A stretch of DNA of 7,955 bases, taken from positions 1 to 7,955 of the forward strand of contig JALNWL010000116.1 in assembly GCA_023230905.1 (NCBI GenBank). Reading direction: 5' to 3'. The position numbers were made by a program, and so were the translations under genes. This DNA comes from Syntrophales bacterium (GTDB lineage Bacteria; Desulfobacterota; Syntrophia; Syntrophales; UBA2251). Positions 1 through 6,407 of the stretch are shown piece by piece (positions within the stretch are counted from its first letter, which is position 1; each line of letters starts with the position of its first letter). A model generated the notes under the pieces. That model was given only the letters and a program-made list of their open reading frames with translations. It made no database searches and was not told the DNA's origin.

Positions 1-659
1 CGGTGCAGATCGCCGTGGCAATCCCGGATCCGGTGATCGGCGACTCGCCGATCGAACAGCGCCCGTTCGCGCTCCAGGAAGCCCAGGGCGTAGACGCGGA
101 TGAACCGGTACTGCTCGGCGGGGATCGTCCGCCCGATGAACGGCTCCGTCTGTTCGAAATTCTCCTCGTGATTGCGCTGGATCGTTTCGACGCCGCCAAT
201 CCGGTCGATCTCGCCGCCCGTCTCGGCCTCCGCGTGAAAGAGGGCGAGACGGCGGGCCACGGCCTCCAGCATCTCCGGCCGGGCCTGGCCCTCCTGCAGG
301 AGCTTCTTCAGCATCCGTTCCTGGGGAAGGCGCCGCATCTTGACGGCGTATTCGACGACGGGTCCTGCTCCACCCAACCGTGGCTCTCCGTTAGGGTCGG
401 CCGTGACGGCCACAACCTCCAGGTACGCCTGCGGGGCCAGGCGGCGGTTCAGGCGGAGTTCCTCGTTGCAGTAATGCCGGCGCTTCGCCAGCGTCGTAAA
501 GTCGAGGAAACCGAAATCCACGGCTTTCTTGACCTTGTAAACCGTATCTCCGGCGAGGAAAATGAGTGAAATGTGGGTCTGGACCAACTCGACGGCGTCC
601 GGGCGATCGGGATAGAACTCCGGCCGGCTCATGGCGGCGACAAGCTGCGGGTGCGTCAT
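1..659 (-). CDS. COG2187-type aminoglycoside phosphotransferase-like protein (5' part only, runs off left edge)
   Basis: The first 219 residues are visible; the reading frame stays open to the window edge. The fold looks like the kinase-like aminoglycoside phosphotransferase (APH) domain that opens COG2187 proteins, which usually carry a second C-terminal P-loop ATPase/kinase domain (not visible here) and are near 500 residues long. The stretch around residues 43-57 (VYKVKKAVDFGFLDF) is the family's hallmark N-lobe strand with the presumed ATP-contacting lysine. CHGDLH at residues 214-219 is the start of the catalytic loop, with D217 as the presumed base. The start is ATG at 659-657, overlapping the rlmN stop as ATGA, with AGGAGG at 672-667 lying 7 bases upstream. 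It is the last visible gene of the acn-icd-rlmN operon and is probably translationally coupled to rlmN. The substrate of COG2187 proteins is not known to me; true antibiotic resistance is unlikely. The family call is good; function is open. Confidence 0.85.
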   Translation of the reverse strand, partial: MTHPQLVAAMSRPEFYPDRPDAVELVQTHISLIFLAGDTVYKVKKAVDFGFLDFTTLAKRRHYCNEELRLNRRLAPQAYLEVVAVTADPNGEPRLGGAGPVVEYAVKMRRLPQERMLKKLLQEGQARPEMLEAVARRLALFHAEAETGGEIDRIGGVETIQRNHEENFEQTEPFIGRTIPAEQYRFIRVYALGFLERERALFDRRVADHRIRDCHGDLH

Positions 660-1702
660 GGGGAAACCTCCTGTTGGACGGTCCGTCCGCTGAGCTGTCC
701 GCAGGCGGCCAGGATGTCGCTGCCCTTGCTCGCGCGGAGGATGGCCGTGTAGTGGTTGCGGAGCAGAACGCCCTGGAAGGCACTGATCCTTTCCGGCGTG
801 GGGGTGCGGAAGGGGGCGCCGGGAAATTCGTTGAAGGCGATCAGGTTGAGCTTGCAGCGCAGGCCCTTGAGCAGGCGGCACAGGGCTTCGGCGTCCGCGG
901 GCGCGTCGTTGACGCCGTCCAAGAGGATGTACTCGAAGGTCAGCATGCGACGGCCGGGCATGGGGTAGTCGCGGCAGGCCTGGAGCAGCGCGCTCAGGGG
1001 GTATTTTCGGTTGACGGGCATCAGCCGGCTTCGCCGTTCGTCGTCGGGGGCGTTCAGGGAAATGGCGAGGTTCACGCAGACGTCCCGGCCGAGTTGTTCG
1101 ATCCCGGGGGCCAGGCCGCACGTGGAGACCGTGACCTTCCGGCTGGAAAAGCCGTGTCCGTAATCGGAGGTGAGGATGCGGATGGCCTTGAGCGTGTTGT
1201 CGTAGTTGGCCAGGGGTTCCCCCATGCCCATCATGACCAGGTTCTTGATGTCCGGGCCTTCGGGGGTCCGGAGCTTAAGGACCGTGAGCTGCCCCGCGAT
1301 TTCCGCGGGGGTGAGCTGCCTCCGGAACCCGAGTTTTCCCGTCAGGCAGAAACGGCAGCCCATCCGGCATCCGGCCTGCGTGGAGACGCAGAGAGTCCAG
1401 TGGTTTCTTCCCGGGATGAGGACGCTCTCGATGCGCTCGCCGTCCGAGAGGCGGAACAGGGCCTTCTTCGTCCCGTCCCGTGAAACCTGCGTCTCGACCA
1501 GTTCGGGCAGGTCCAGCCGAGCCCGGGCGCCGATTTCCGCACGGAAGTCCTTGGCCAGCGTGGTCATCGCCGTGAAGTCCGTGACTCCGAAGGCATGCAT
1601 CCACCTCATGATCTGGCGGGCCCGGTAGCCCTCTTTTCCCATGCCGGCAAGGAAGGCCTCCAACTCCTCCAGTGTCATGTTCCGCAGGTTGGGCCTATCC
1701 AT
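656..1702 (-). CDS. rlmN: Dual-specificity 23S rRNA A2503 / tRNA A37 C2-methyltransferase RlmN
   Basis: This radical-SAM enzyme methylates C2 of A2503 in 23S rRNA and of A37 in some tRNAs, in the cytoplasm. The 348 residues match the family's usual length (about 340-390). An N-terminal RNA-binding segment (about residues 8-60, LEELEAFLAGMGKEGYRARQ) precedes the radical-SAM barrel. The 4Fe-4S ligands are C112, C116 and C119 in the CRMGCRFC motif (CX3CX2C). GMGEP at 159-163 is the SAM-binding motif. SLNAPDDERRSRLMP (215-229) and GVNDAPADAEAL (263-274) are typical of RlmN/Cfr. C334 in AACGQL is the expected C-terminal methyl-carrying cysteine. Its presence with the standard N-terminus fits RlmN, not Cfr. 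The ATG at 1702-1700 lies inside the end of icd (8-base overlap) with only a weak GGAAG upstream, so translation is probably coupled to icd. A later ATG (M9) is less likely because NLRNMTLEEL aligns with the usual N-terminus. Confidence 0.96.
   Translation of the reverse strand: MDRPNLRNMTLEELEAFLAGMGKEGYRARQIMRWMHAFGVTDFTAMTTLAKDFRAEIGARARLDLPELVETQVSRDGTKKALFRLSDGERIESVLIPGRNHWTLCVSTQAGCRMGCRFCLTGKLGFRRQLTPAEIAGQLTVLKLRTPEGPDIKNLVMMGMGEPLANYDNTLKAIRILTSDYGHGFSSRKVTVSTCGLAPGIEQLGRDVCVNLAISLNAPDDERRSRLMPVNRKYPLSALLQACRDYPMPGRRMLTFEYILLDGVNDAPADAEALCRLLKGLRCKLNLIAFNEFPGAPFRTPTPERISAFQGVLLRNHYTAILRASKGSDILAACGQLSGRTVQQEVSP
667..672 (-). promoter_or_regulatory. Shine-Dalgarno site for the COG2187 gene, inside rlmN
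   Basis: The minus strand reads AGGAGG here, 7 bases before the ATG at 659-657. It sits within the last codons of rlmN and fixes the start of the downstream gene at the ATGA overlap. Confidence 0.8.
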
Positions 1703-2924
1703 GGAGCTTCCGCTGCAACCTCTCCGCGACAGCCAGAATGAAGGCCTCCGTGGAGACCTTCCGGTTATCGGGAGACGGGTCCGCGACGGCGAGGAGATCC
1801 CCCGTCATAACACCCGCTTCGACCGTTTCGAGGGCGGCCGCCTCGAGCGCGTCGGCGAAGGCGACCACCTGCGGCGTGCCGTCCAGTTCACCGCGCTTGC
1901 GGAGCCCCCCGGTCCAGGCGAAGATCAGTGCCATGGAATTGGTCGAGGTCTCCTCGCCGGCGAGGTGCTTGTAGTAGTGTTTCTGAACGGTGCCGTGCGC
2001 CGCCTCGAATTCGTAGTAGCCGTGAGGCGACACGAGGACGGACGTCATCATGGCGAGGCTGCCGAAGGCCGTGGCCACCATGTCGGACATGACGTCCCCG
2101 TCGTAGTTCTTGAGCGCCCACAGGACGCCTCCCTCGGAGCGGATGATCCGGGCGACCGCGTCGTCGATGAGCGTGAAGAAATATTCGATCCCCGCCTGCC
2201 GGAATCGGTCCTTCCAGCGCGCCTCGTATTCCCGGTCGAAGATCTGACGGAATCGGGCGTCGTAGACCTTGGAGATGGTGTCCTTGGTGCTGAACCACAG
2301 GTCGATCTTCTGGTCCAGGGCGTAGGTGAAGCAGGCCTGCGCGAAGCTCTCGATGGAGGCGTCGGTATTGTGCGTCCCCTGAACGATGCCGGGACCGGAG
2401 AAGGCGTGAATCGTCCGGGTCGTCGCGGGGCCGCCGTCCGAGGGATGAAACACGATCTCCGTCCGGCCCGCGCCCGGTACGGCGAGTTCGACGCCGCTGT
2501 AGACGTCGCCGTAGGCGTGGCGGCCGATCGTGATGGGTTTGCGCCAGGTCGTGACCAAGGGGCGGATGTTCCGGACGAGGATCGGGGTGCGGAACACCGT
2601 GCCGTCGATCATCGCCCGGATCGTGCCGTTGGGGCTCTTCCAGGCCTTTTTCAGGCCGTATTCCTTCACCCGGTCTTCCGTCGGTGTGATGGTGGCGCAC
2701 TTGACCCCGACGCCGTATTTCATGATCGCCCGGGCGGCCTCCACCGTGACCGCATCGTCCGTGTCGTCCCGGTGCTTGACGTGGAGATCGTAGGCCGCAA
2801 GGTCCATTTCGAGGAAGGGCAACAGCAGGTGGTCCTTCACCATCCGCCACATGATGCGCGTCATCTCGTCGCCATCCATCTCGACGACGGTTGTTTTCAC
2901 CTGGATCTTTTTCACCAAAGTCAT
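1695..2924 (-). CDS. icd: NADP-dependent isocitrate dehydrogenase, eukaryote-like homodimeric type
   Basis: The enzyme oxidatively decarboxylates isocitrate to 2-oxoglutarate in the TCA cycle. The 409 residues align along their length with human IDH1-like (type II) enzymes and not with the E. coli Icd type. Visible landmarks are VVEMDGDEMTR (13-23), GVKCATITP (73-81), KSPNGT (96-101), the isocitrate-binding arginines R103, R112 and R135 (in GRHAYGD), catalytic Y142 and K214 (FSTKDT), and metal-binding D254, D277 and D281 (LIDD, NYDGDVMSD). The cofactor loop is HGTVQKH (310-316). Compared with human IDH1, from memory, R314 is K315 here, Q257 is R259 and K260 is R262. All three remain positively charged or gain charge, which suits the 2'-phosphate of NADP. 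The start ATG at 2924 has AGGAG 8 bases upstream. It lies 27 bases after the aconitase stop, forming a TCA pair. NADP preference is inferred, not proven. Confidence 0.95.
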   Translation of the reverse strand: MTLVKKIQVKTTVVEMDGDEMTRIMWRMVKDHLLLPFLEMDLAAYDLHVKHRDDTDDAVTVEAARAIMKYGVGVKCATITPTEDRVKEYGLKKAWKSPNGTIRAMIDGTVFRTPILVRNIRPLVTTWRKPITIGRHAYGDVYSGVELAVPGAGRTEIVFHPSDGGPATTRTIHAFSGPGIVQGTHNTDASIESFAQACFTYALDQKIDLWFSTKDTISKVYDARFRQIFDREYEARWKDRFRQAGIEYFFTLIDDAVARIIRSEGGVLWALKNYDGDVMSDMVATAFGSLAMMTSVLVSPHGYYEFEAAHGTVQKHYYKHLAGEETSTNSMALIFAWTGGLRKRGELDGTPQVVAFADALEAAALETVEAGVMTGDLLAVADPSPDNRKVSTEAFILAVAERLQRKLHG

Positions 2925-2951
2925 CGGTTCAACTCCTGTGTTTTCCTTCTT

Positions 2952-4892
2952 TCAGGATGTGCAGCTTGCGTTCAAGGCGCCGCCGGCGAGGATTAACGCC
3001 CGCTGGCGCGTCGAGAGGGTATGCTTCACGGCGAACGTCAGGTGTTTCGTCCGGTTTTCCACCGTGAGGGTTTCTCCGCCCTCCAGGGCGGCGCGCACGT
3101 TCGGGATTGTGAGCCGGTCCCCCTGCGCGATCCGGTCGTAGTCGGCCTCGTCCGCGAAGAGGAGCGGCAGGATGCCGAAATTGACCAGGTTGGTGGCGTG
3201 GATCCGCTCGAAGGATTTGGCGATCACGGCCTTCACCCCGAGATACATGGGGCAGATCGCCGCGTGCTCGCGGGACGATCCCTGGCCGTAGGACAGCCCC
3301 GCCACGATGATGTTGTGGCGGCCTTCGTCGCGGATGCGGGCGGCGCGGGCGGGAAAGGTAGGGTCGAGGATTTCGAAGACGAATTTGGCGTAGCGGGGAA
3401 TGTTGGAGCGGTATTTCATGCGCGCTCCCGCCGGGATGATGTGGTCGGTGGTGATCTTGTCGCCCACCTTGAGGGTGGTCTCGCCGTCGAGCGCCTCCGG
3501 CAGGGGAGTGTTGGCCGGCGGGGCGCCGATGTTCGGACCGCGCAAGATGGGGACGGAGTCGGGGTTCATGACGCCGTCCGGCTTCTCGATGAGGCGGTCG
3601 TCTATATAAAACCGCTCCGGCATGCCGACGTCCGGGTAGGTCATATCGAGATCGCGCGGATCGGTCAGGCGACCGGTCAGGACGGCCGCGGCGGCTGTCT
3701 CCGGACTGACGAGGTAAATCCGAGCGTCCTTCGTGCCGGAACGGCCGAGAAAGTTCCGATTCGAGGTGCGCAGGGAAACGCCGCCGGAGGAGGGGCTCTG
3801 GCTGTTGCCGATGCAGAAGCCGCAGGCGCTTTCCATCAGACGGGCTCCCGCCCCGATCAGGTCCGCGAGATAGCCGTCCCGGAGCAGGTTTTCCACCACT
3901 TGCCGGGAACCGGGGGCGACGATGAAGCTGATATCGGGATGGACGGTTCGCCCCCGGAGGATCCGGGCGACGGTGGCCAGGTCCTTGTAGGAGGCGTTCG
4001 TACAACTGCCGATGCACACCTGCTGAACGGCGAGGGGGCCGATGTCGCGGACGGTACACACCTCGTCGGGGCCGTGCGGGCAGGCGGCCAGCGGAACGAG
4101 TGCGGACAGGTCGATGTCCACCGTGCGTTCGAAGACCGCGTCGGCATCGGCGGCGAGCGGAATCCAGTCCTTCTCCCGTCCCTGGGCCCGGAGAAAGGCC
4201 CGCGTCATCCCGTCACTGGGGAAGAGAGAGGTCGTCACTCCGCATTCGGCGCCCATATTCGCGATGGTCGCCCGTTCCGGAACGGTCAGGGCCTCAATCC
4301 CGGGACCGGCGTACTCGAAGACGCAGCCGACGTTGCCCTTCGTCGTGAAGTGCTGCAGGATGCGCAGGACGATGTCCTTGGCGGAAACCCAGGGCGGCAA
4401 GGCGCCCAGGAGGTTGATGCGGACGACCCGGGGGCAGGCCAGGTAAAAGGGCTCACCCGCCATCGCTTGGGCGACGTCGAGACCGCCCGCGCCGATGGCG
4501 AACAGGCCGAGGCCGCCGGCGGTCGGGGTGTGACTGTCCGATCCGATCAGGGTGCGGCCCGGCTTGCCGAAGCGCTCCAGGTGGACCTGGTGACAGATAC
4601 CGTTTCCGGCGCGGGACAGATAGAGACCGTATTTCCGGGCGACGCTCGTCAGATATCGGTGATCGTCCGCGTTTTCGAAACCGATCTGCACGGTGTTGTG
4701 GTCGATGTAGCTGACGGAAAGCTCCGTCCGAACGCGGGCGCAGCGCATGGCCTCGAACTGGAGGTAGGCCATCGTCCCGGTGGCGTCCTGCGTCAGGGTC
4801 TGGTCGATCCGGATGGCGATTTCCTCTCCGGCCTCGAGGCGGCCGAAGGCCAGATGGGATTCCAGGATCTTCTGTGTGAGCGTTGCGGCCAT
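2952..4892 (-). CDS. Aconitate hydratase, compact 646-residue type
   Basis: Aconitase interconverts citrate and isocitrate through cis-aconitate with a 4Fe-4S cluster. At 646 residues it is much shorter than AcnA/AcnB (about 860-890) and resembles the short bacterial aconitase subfamily (the TIGR01342 kind, recalled from memory). The N-terminal three-domain part holds GSDSHTP (117-123, catalytic D119/H121). Cluster cysteines are C297 in CIGSCTN and C357/C360 in ACGFCIG. Substrate arginines are likely R379 and R384 (NRNFLGR) and R495 in RSNIP. TTDHIIPAGA (481-490) and the swivel-domain GQGSSREHAA (536-545, catalytic serine S539) complete the site. The TTDH...RSNIP pattern points to aconitase over isopropylmalate dehydratase, and the downstream icd supports this. 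The start ATG at 4892 has a weak AGGT about 9 bases upstream; a nearby ATG at 4897 is out of frame. It is the first gene of the operon. I leave the symbol blank because neither acnA nor acnB fits. Confidence 0.94.
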   Translation of the reverse strand: MAATLTQKILESHLAFGRLEAGEEIAIRIDQTLTQDATGTMAYLQFEAMRCARVRTELSVSYIDHNTVQIGFENADDHRYLTSVARKYGLYLSRAGNGICHQVHLERFGKPGRTLIGSDSHTPTAGGLGLFAIGAGGLDVAQAMAGEPFYLACPRVVRINLLGALPPWVSAKDIVLRILQHFTTKGNVGCVFEYAGPGIEALTVPERATIANMGAECGVTTSLFPSDGMTRAFLRAQGREKDWIPLAADADAVFERTVDIDLSALVPLAACPHGPDEVCTVRDIGPLAVQQVCIGSCTNASYKDLATVARILRGRTVHPDISFIVAPGSRQVVENLLRDGYLADLIGAGARLMESACGFCIGNSQSPSSGGVSLRTSNRNFLGRSGTKDARIYLVSPETAAAAVLTGRLTDPRDLDMTYPDVGMPERFYIDDRLIEKPDGVMNPDSVPILRGPNIGAPPANTPLPEALDGETTLKVGDKITTDHIIPAGARMKYRSNIPRYAKFVFEILDPTFPARAARIRDEGRHNIIVAGLSYGQGSSREHAAICPMYLGVKAVIAKSFERIHATNLVNFGILPLLFADEADYDRIAQGDRLTIPNVRAALEGGETLTVENRTKHLTFAVKHTLSTRQRALILAGGALNASCTS

Positions 4893-4977
4893 GCCATGGT
4901 TACCTGAATGAAGGGCTAAGGGTTGAAGGTTAAGAATCCGGGACCGCCGATGGATCTTCCCGGCCGGTCATACAAAA

Positions 4978-5007
4978 CATGCGGTGCACCCGGGGGTACG
5001 CCGCATG
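4978..5007. repeat. 30-base imperfect palindrome in the acn leader
   Basis: The arms are CATGCGGTGCACCC and GGGTACGCCGCATG. Position by position, 3 + 4 Watson-Crick pairs are followed by one G-T pair, one pair, one mismatch and four further pairs, around a two-base centre. It lies about 85-115 bases before the aconitase start on the transcribed strand. It could be an operator for a dimeric regulator or an mRNA hairpin. No T-run follows it on either strand, so it is not a terminator. The pairing is seen directly; the role is inferred. Confidence 0.55.
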
Positions 5008-5068
5008 GGGGGCTGTCGATTCCCGTTGCGCCCGGCAGTTTTTGGATTCGGGAAACGGCCCGGTTCCT

Positions 5069-5097
5069 ATCATATTCGCTGTCGATTGACAACAACA
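5069..5097 (-). promoter_or_regulatory. Candidate sigma-70-like promoter of the acn-icd-rlmN operon
   Basis: The minus strand has TATGAT at 5074-5069, a good -10 match, in the only AT-richer patch upstream of the operon. The -35 is poor: TGTTGT with a 17-base spacer or TTGTTG with 15. If used, the leader would be about 170 bases and would contain the palindrome at 4978-5007. Confidence 0.3.
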
Positions 5098-5158
5098 TTC
5101 CCCCGCGCCTCCCCGTGTCGGTACGGAGGTTTCTTCCGGACGAAGGGGACGAAAAGGC

Positions 5159-5187
5159 AAAAAAAATGGGACGAGAGACTCGTCCCA
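5159..5187 (-). terminator. Intrinsic terminator of the LysM-NlpC/P60 gene
   Basis: On the minus strand a perfect 9-bp stem, TGGGACGAG with CTCGTCCCA around the loop TCT (5187-5167), is followed at once by eight T residues (5166-5159). It lies 25 bases after the gene's stop codon. It should insulate the aconitase operon from read-through. Confidence 0.93.
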
Positions 5188-5212
5188 GGGTTCGTGCATT
5201 CGCTCAGGACCA

Positions 5213-6223
5213 TTAAGCGCCGTCGTCCAGGCCCTTGAGACGAGTGGCCTTGACGAAATGCTTGCTGTAATAGGGTTCGTCAAGACTGTTGACCCGGACC
5301 ATTTTCGATCGACCGGAGGCGGCGTGAACGAACTCGTTGTTGCCGATGTAGATGCCGACGTGGCCGATGGGGCGGCGGGTGTGGAAGAAGACGAGATCAC
5401 CCTCCACAAGGTCCCCGCGGGCTACATGTTTTCCGACGCGCGACTGTTCGTGGGCCGTCCGGGGCAGGGAGATGTCGAAAAACGAATAAATCTTCTTTAC
5501 AAAGGCCGAGCAGTCGAGCCCACGAACCGAATTCCCGCCCAGGCGATAGGGGGCGCCCATGAAGCCCTTTGCGACCTTGACCAGGAGTTCCCGCTCGCTG
5601 GGATTGTTCCATTTCCCGAGGAGGTCGGAGCTTGCGAGCTTGTCCTTTTCAACGGCGGCCCAGTCTTCCTCGCGGACGGGACCGAGGTCTTCTTCCGCGT
5701 CTAATTCGCCGCCGCCGCGGAGGGCGACGTCTGGCGAGGCCTGTGTGCCGCTGCTGCCGCTTTCCTCCGGTAGGCGCGGGGCCGACAGGGCGAGTCTCTG
5801 GCCCGGCTTGATCAGATGGGTGCGCAGATGGTTCAGACGCGCGAGCGTTTTCACTGAGACGCCGGTCTTCAGGGCGATCTTCCGCAGACTGTCCCCCCGT
5901 TTGACCACGTACACCCGGGCCGACTTCGAATTCCGCGAAGCGGTTGAGGCAGTTTTCTTTTGTTTCGATACGCTGGACTTCGTCAGCCGGGCCATTTGCG
6001 TTCCGGGGACGAAGAGGACCTGACCGGGTCGAAGGACCGTTCCCTTCATGTCGTTAGCGGCCTTGAGATCGGCAATGCTGACATGGAAGGTTCGGGATAT
6101 CTTGGAGAGCGAATCGCCGCGCTTGACCGTGTATGAAGGTTTTGCCAGAGCCGTCTGACACAAGATGAATGACGAGAACAGGACTGCTAGCCCCATCCAT
6201 GGGAAAATCCGCCGTTTCATCAT
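5213..6223 (-). CDS. Secreted LysM-LysM-NlpC/P60 peptidoglycan endopeptidase
   Basis: The 336-residue precursor has a signal peptide (residues 1-27: MMKRR, a hydrophobic core, then TALA before KPSY), so it acts in the periplasm or at the wall. FILC is not a good lipobox, so signal peptidase I cleavage is favoured. Two LysM domains bind glycan: about 31-74 (YTVKRGDSLSKI...FVPG) and 105-147 (YVVKRGDSLRKI...RLALS). A low-complexity, partly acidic linker (148-205) follows. The NlpC/P60 domain (about 211-330) has catalytic C238 in LDCSAF, H288 in IGHVGIYIG and H300 in FVHAASG as the likely third residue. Such enzymes usually cut the D-Glu-gamma-DAP bond of stem peptides. The start ATG at 6223 is set by AGGAGG 6 bases upstream plus the signal peptide; an in-frame extension to 6532 is spurious. 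A second ATG follows directly. The gene is divergent from mtgA and ends at a strong terminator. The exact bond cut is inferred. Confidence 0.94.
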   Translation of the reverse strand: MMKRRIFPWMGLAVLFSSFILCQTALAKPSYTVKRGDSLSKISRTFHVSIADLKAANDMKGTVLRPGQVLFVPGTQMARLTKSSVSKQKKTASTASRNSKSARVYVVKRGDSLRKIALKTGVSVKTLARLNHLRTHLIKPGQRLALSAPRLPEESGSSGTQASPDVALRGGGELDAEEDLGPVREEDWAAVEKDKLASSDLLGKWNNPSERELLVKVAKGFMGAPYRLGGNSVRGLDCSAFVKKIYSFFDISLPRTAHEQSRVGKHVARGDLVEGDLVFFHTRRPIGHVGIYIGNNEFVHAASGRSKMVRVNSLDEPYYSKHFVKATRLKGLDDGA

Positions 6224-6229
6224 GGTATA

Positions 6230-6235
6230 CCTCCT
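6230..6235 (-). promoter_or_regulatory. Shine-Dalgarno site deciding the NlpC/P60 start
   Basis: The minus strand reads AGGAGG, six bases before the tandem ATGATG at 6223-6218. Together with the signal peptide that begins there, it rejects the longer in-frame start at 6532. Confidence 0.85.
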
Positions 6236-6320
6236 CTTGGGTAGTCGGGGGTTGCCCCATTTTGCCAACGGTGCACAGATTTTGACAATGGATGACAAAC
6301 TGCACACAAAAAGTTGACGA

Positions 6321-6349
6321 CCTGTAACGGATATTTCAGGGAATGTCAA
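6321..6349 (-). promoter_or_regulatory. Candidate promoter of the NlpC/P60 gene
   Basis: A consensus -35 TTGACA lies at 6349-6344 on the minus strand. The -10 is weak: TACAGG with a 17-base spacer or TTACAG with 16. An alternative closer to the gene is TTGTCA at 6288-6283 with CAAAAT at 6264-6259 (18-base spacer). I cannot choose between them from sequence alone. Confidence 0.35.
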
Positions 6350-6407
6350 AACTTTTTTTACCCACAGCGATGATTTTCGAGGCGATTTTACGCATCCATC
6401 TGTAAAA

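Larger units (their letters stand above)
4893..5158. other. Leader / intergenic region upstream of the aconitase operon, no gene seen
   Basis: This stretch separates the terminator of the LysM-NlpC gene from the aconitase start. The short reading frames through it (for example a 60-codon frame at 5098-4916 on the minus strand) have no good ribosome site and no recognisable protein, so I do not call them. On the minus strand it contains an AT-richer patch around 5069-5098 with a possible promoter, then a leader of roughly 170 bases that includes a 30-base imperfect palindrome at 4978-5007. A weaker repeat pairs CCGGGA at 4938-4943 with TCCCGG at 4958-4963. Confidence 0.6.
6224..6407. promoter_or_regulatory. 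AT-rich divergent promoter region between the NlpC/P60 gene and mtgA
   Basis: These 184 bases are clearly richer in A/T than the flanking genes and must drive both divergent genes. On the minus strand TTGTCA occurs at 6298-6293 and 6288-6283, exactly 10 bases apart, and TTGACA at 6349-6344. On the plus strand TTGACA is at 6282-6287 and TTGACG at 6314-6319. GTGCA (6271-6275) and TGCAC (6301-6305) flank the TTGTCA pair as an inverted repeat. I cannot assign a convincing -10 for mtgA. No open frame of note is seen. Confidence 0.55.

Noticed and set aside
3..569. A 188-codon plus-strand frame at the left edge
   Set aside because: The opposite strand encodes COG2187 hallmark motifs in an uninterrupted frame from a well-placed start, so this is its shadow.
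656..1702. RlmN read as a Cfr-type antibiotic-resistance methyltransferase
   Set aside because: The N-terminal segment, overall length and operon setting fit the housekeeping RlmN. No mobile element or Cfr-specific feature is seen.
1641..2996. A 451-codon plus-strand open frame opposite icd
   Set aside because: Same artefact: it mirrors the isocitrate dehydrogenase gene and gives a repetitive G/D/R/V-rich translation.
2929..4059. A 376-codon minus-strand frame inside the aconitase gene
   Set aside because: It overlaps the real gene in another frame and is a P/R-rich shadow.
3021..4907. A 628-codon plus-strand open frame covering the whole aconitase gene
   Set aside because: It is antisense to a clear aconitase with intact catalytic motifs. 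Long antisense frames are common in GC-rich genes, and its translation is low-complexity and resembles no family.
4938..4963. CCGGGA/TCCCGG hairpin as a terminator before aconitase
   Set aside because: Only six pairs around a 14-base loop and no T-run on either strand.
4916..5098. A 60-codon minus-strand frame as a leader peptide of the aconitase operon
   Set aside because: No properly spaced ribosome site, no recognisable sequence, and it spans the palindrome. It could be reconsidered only if conserved in relatives.
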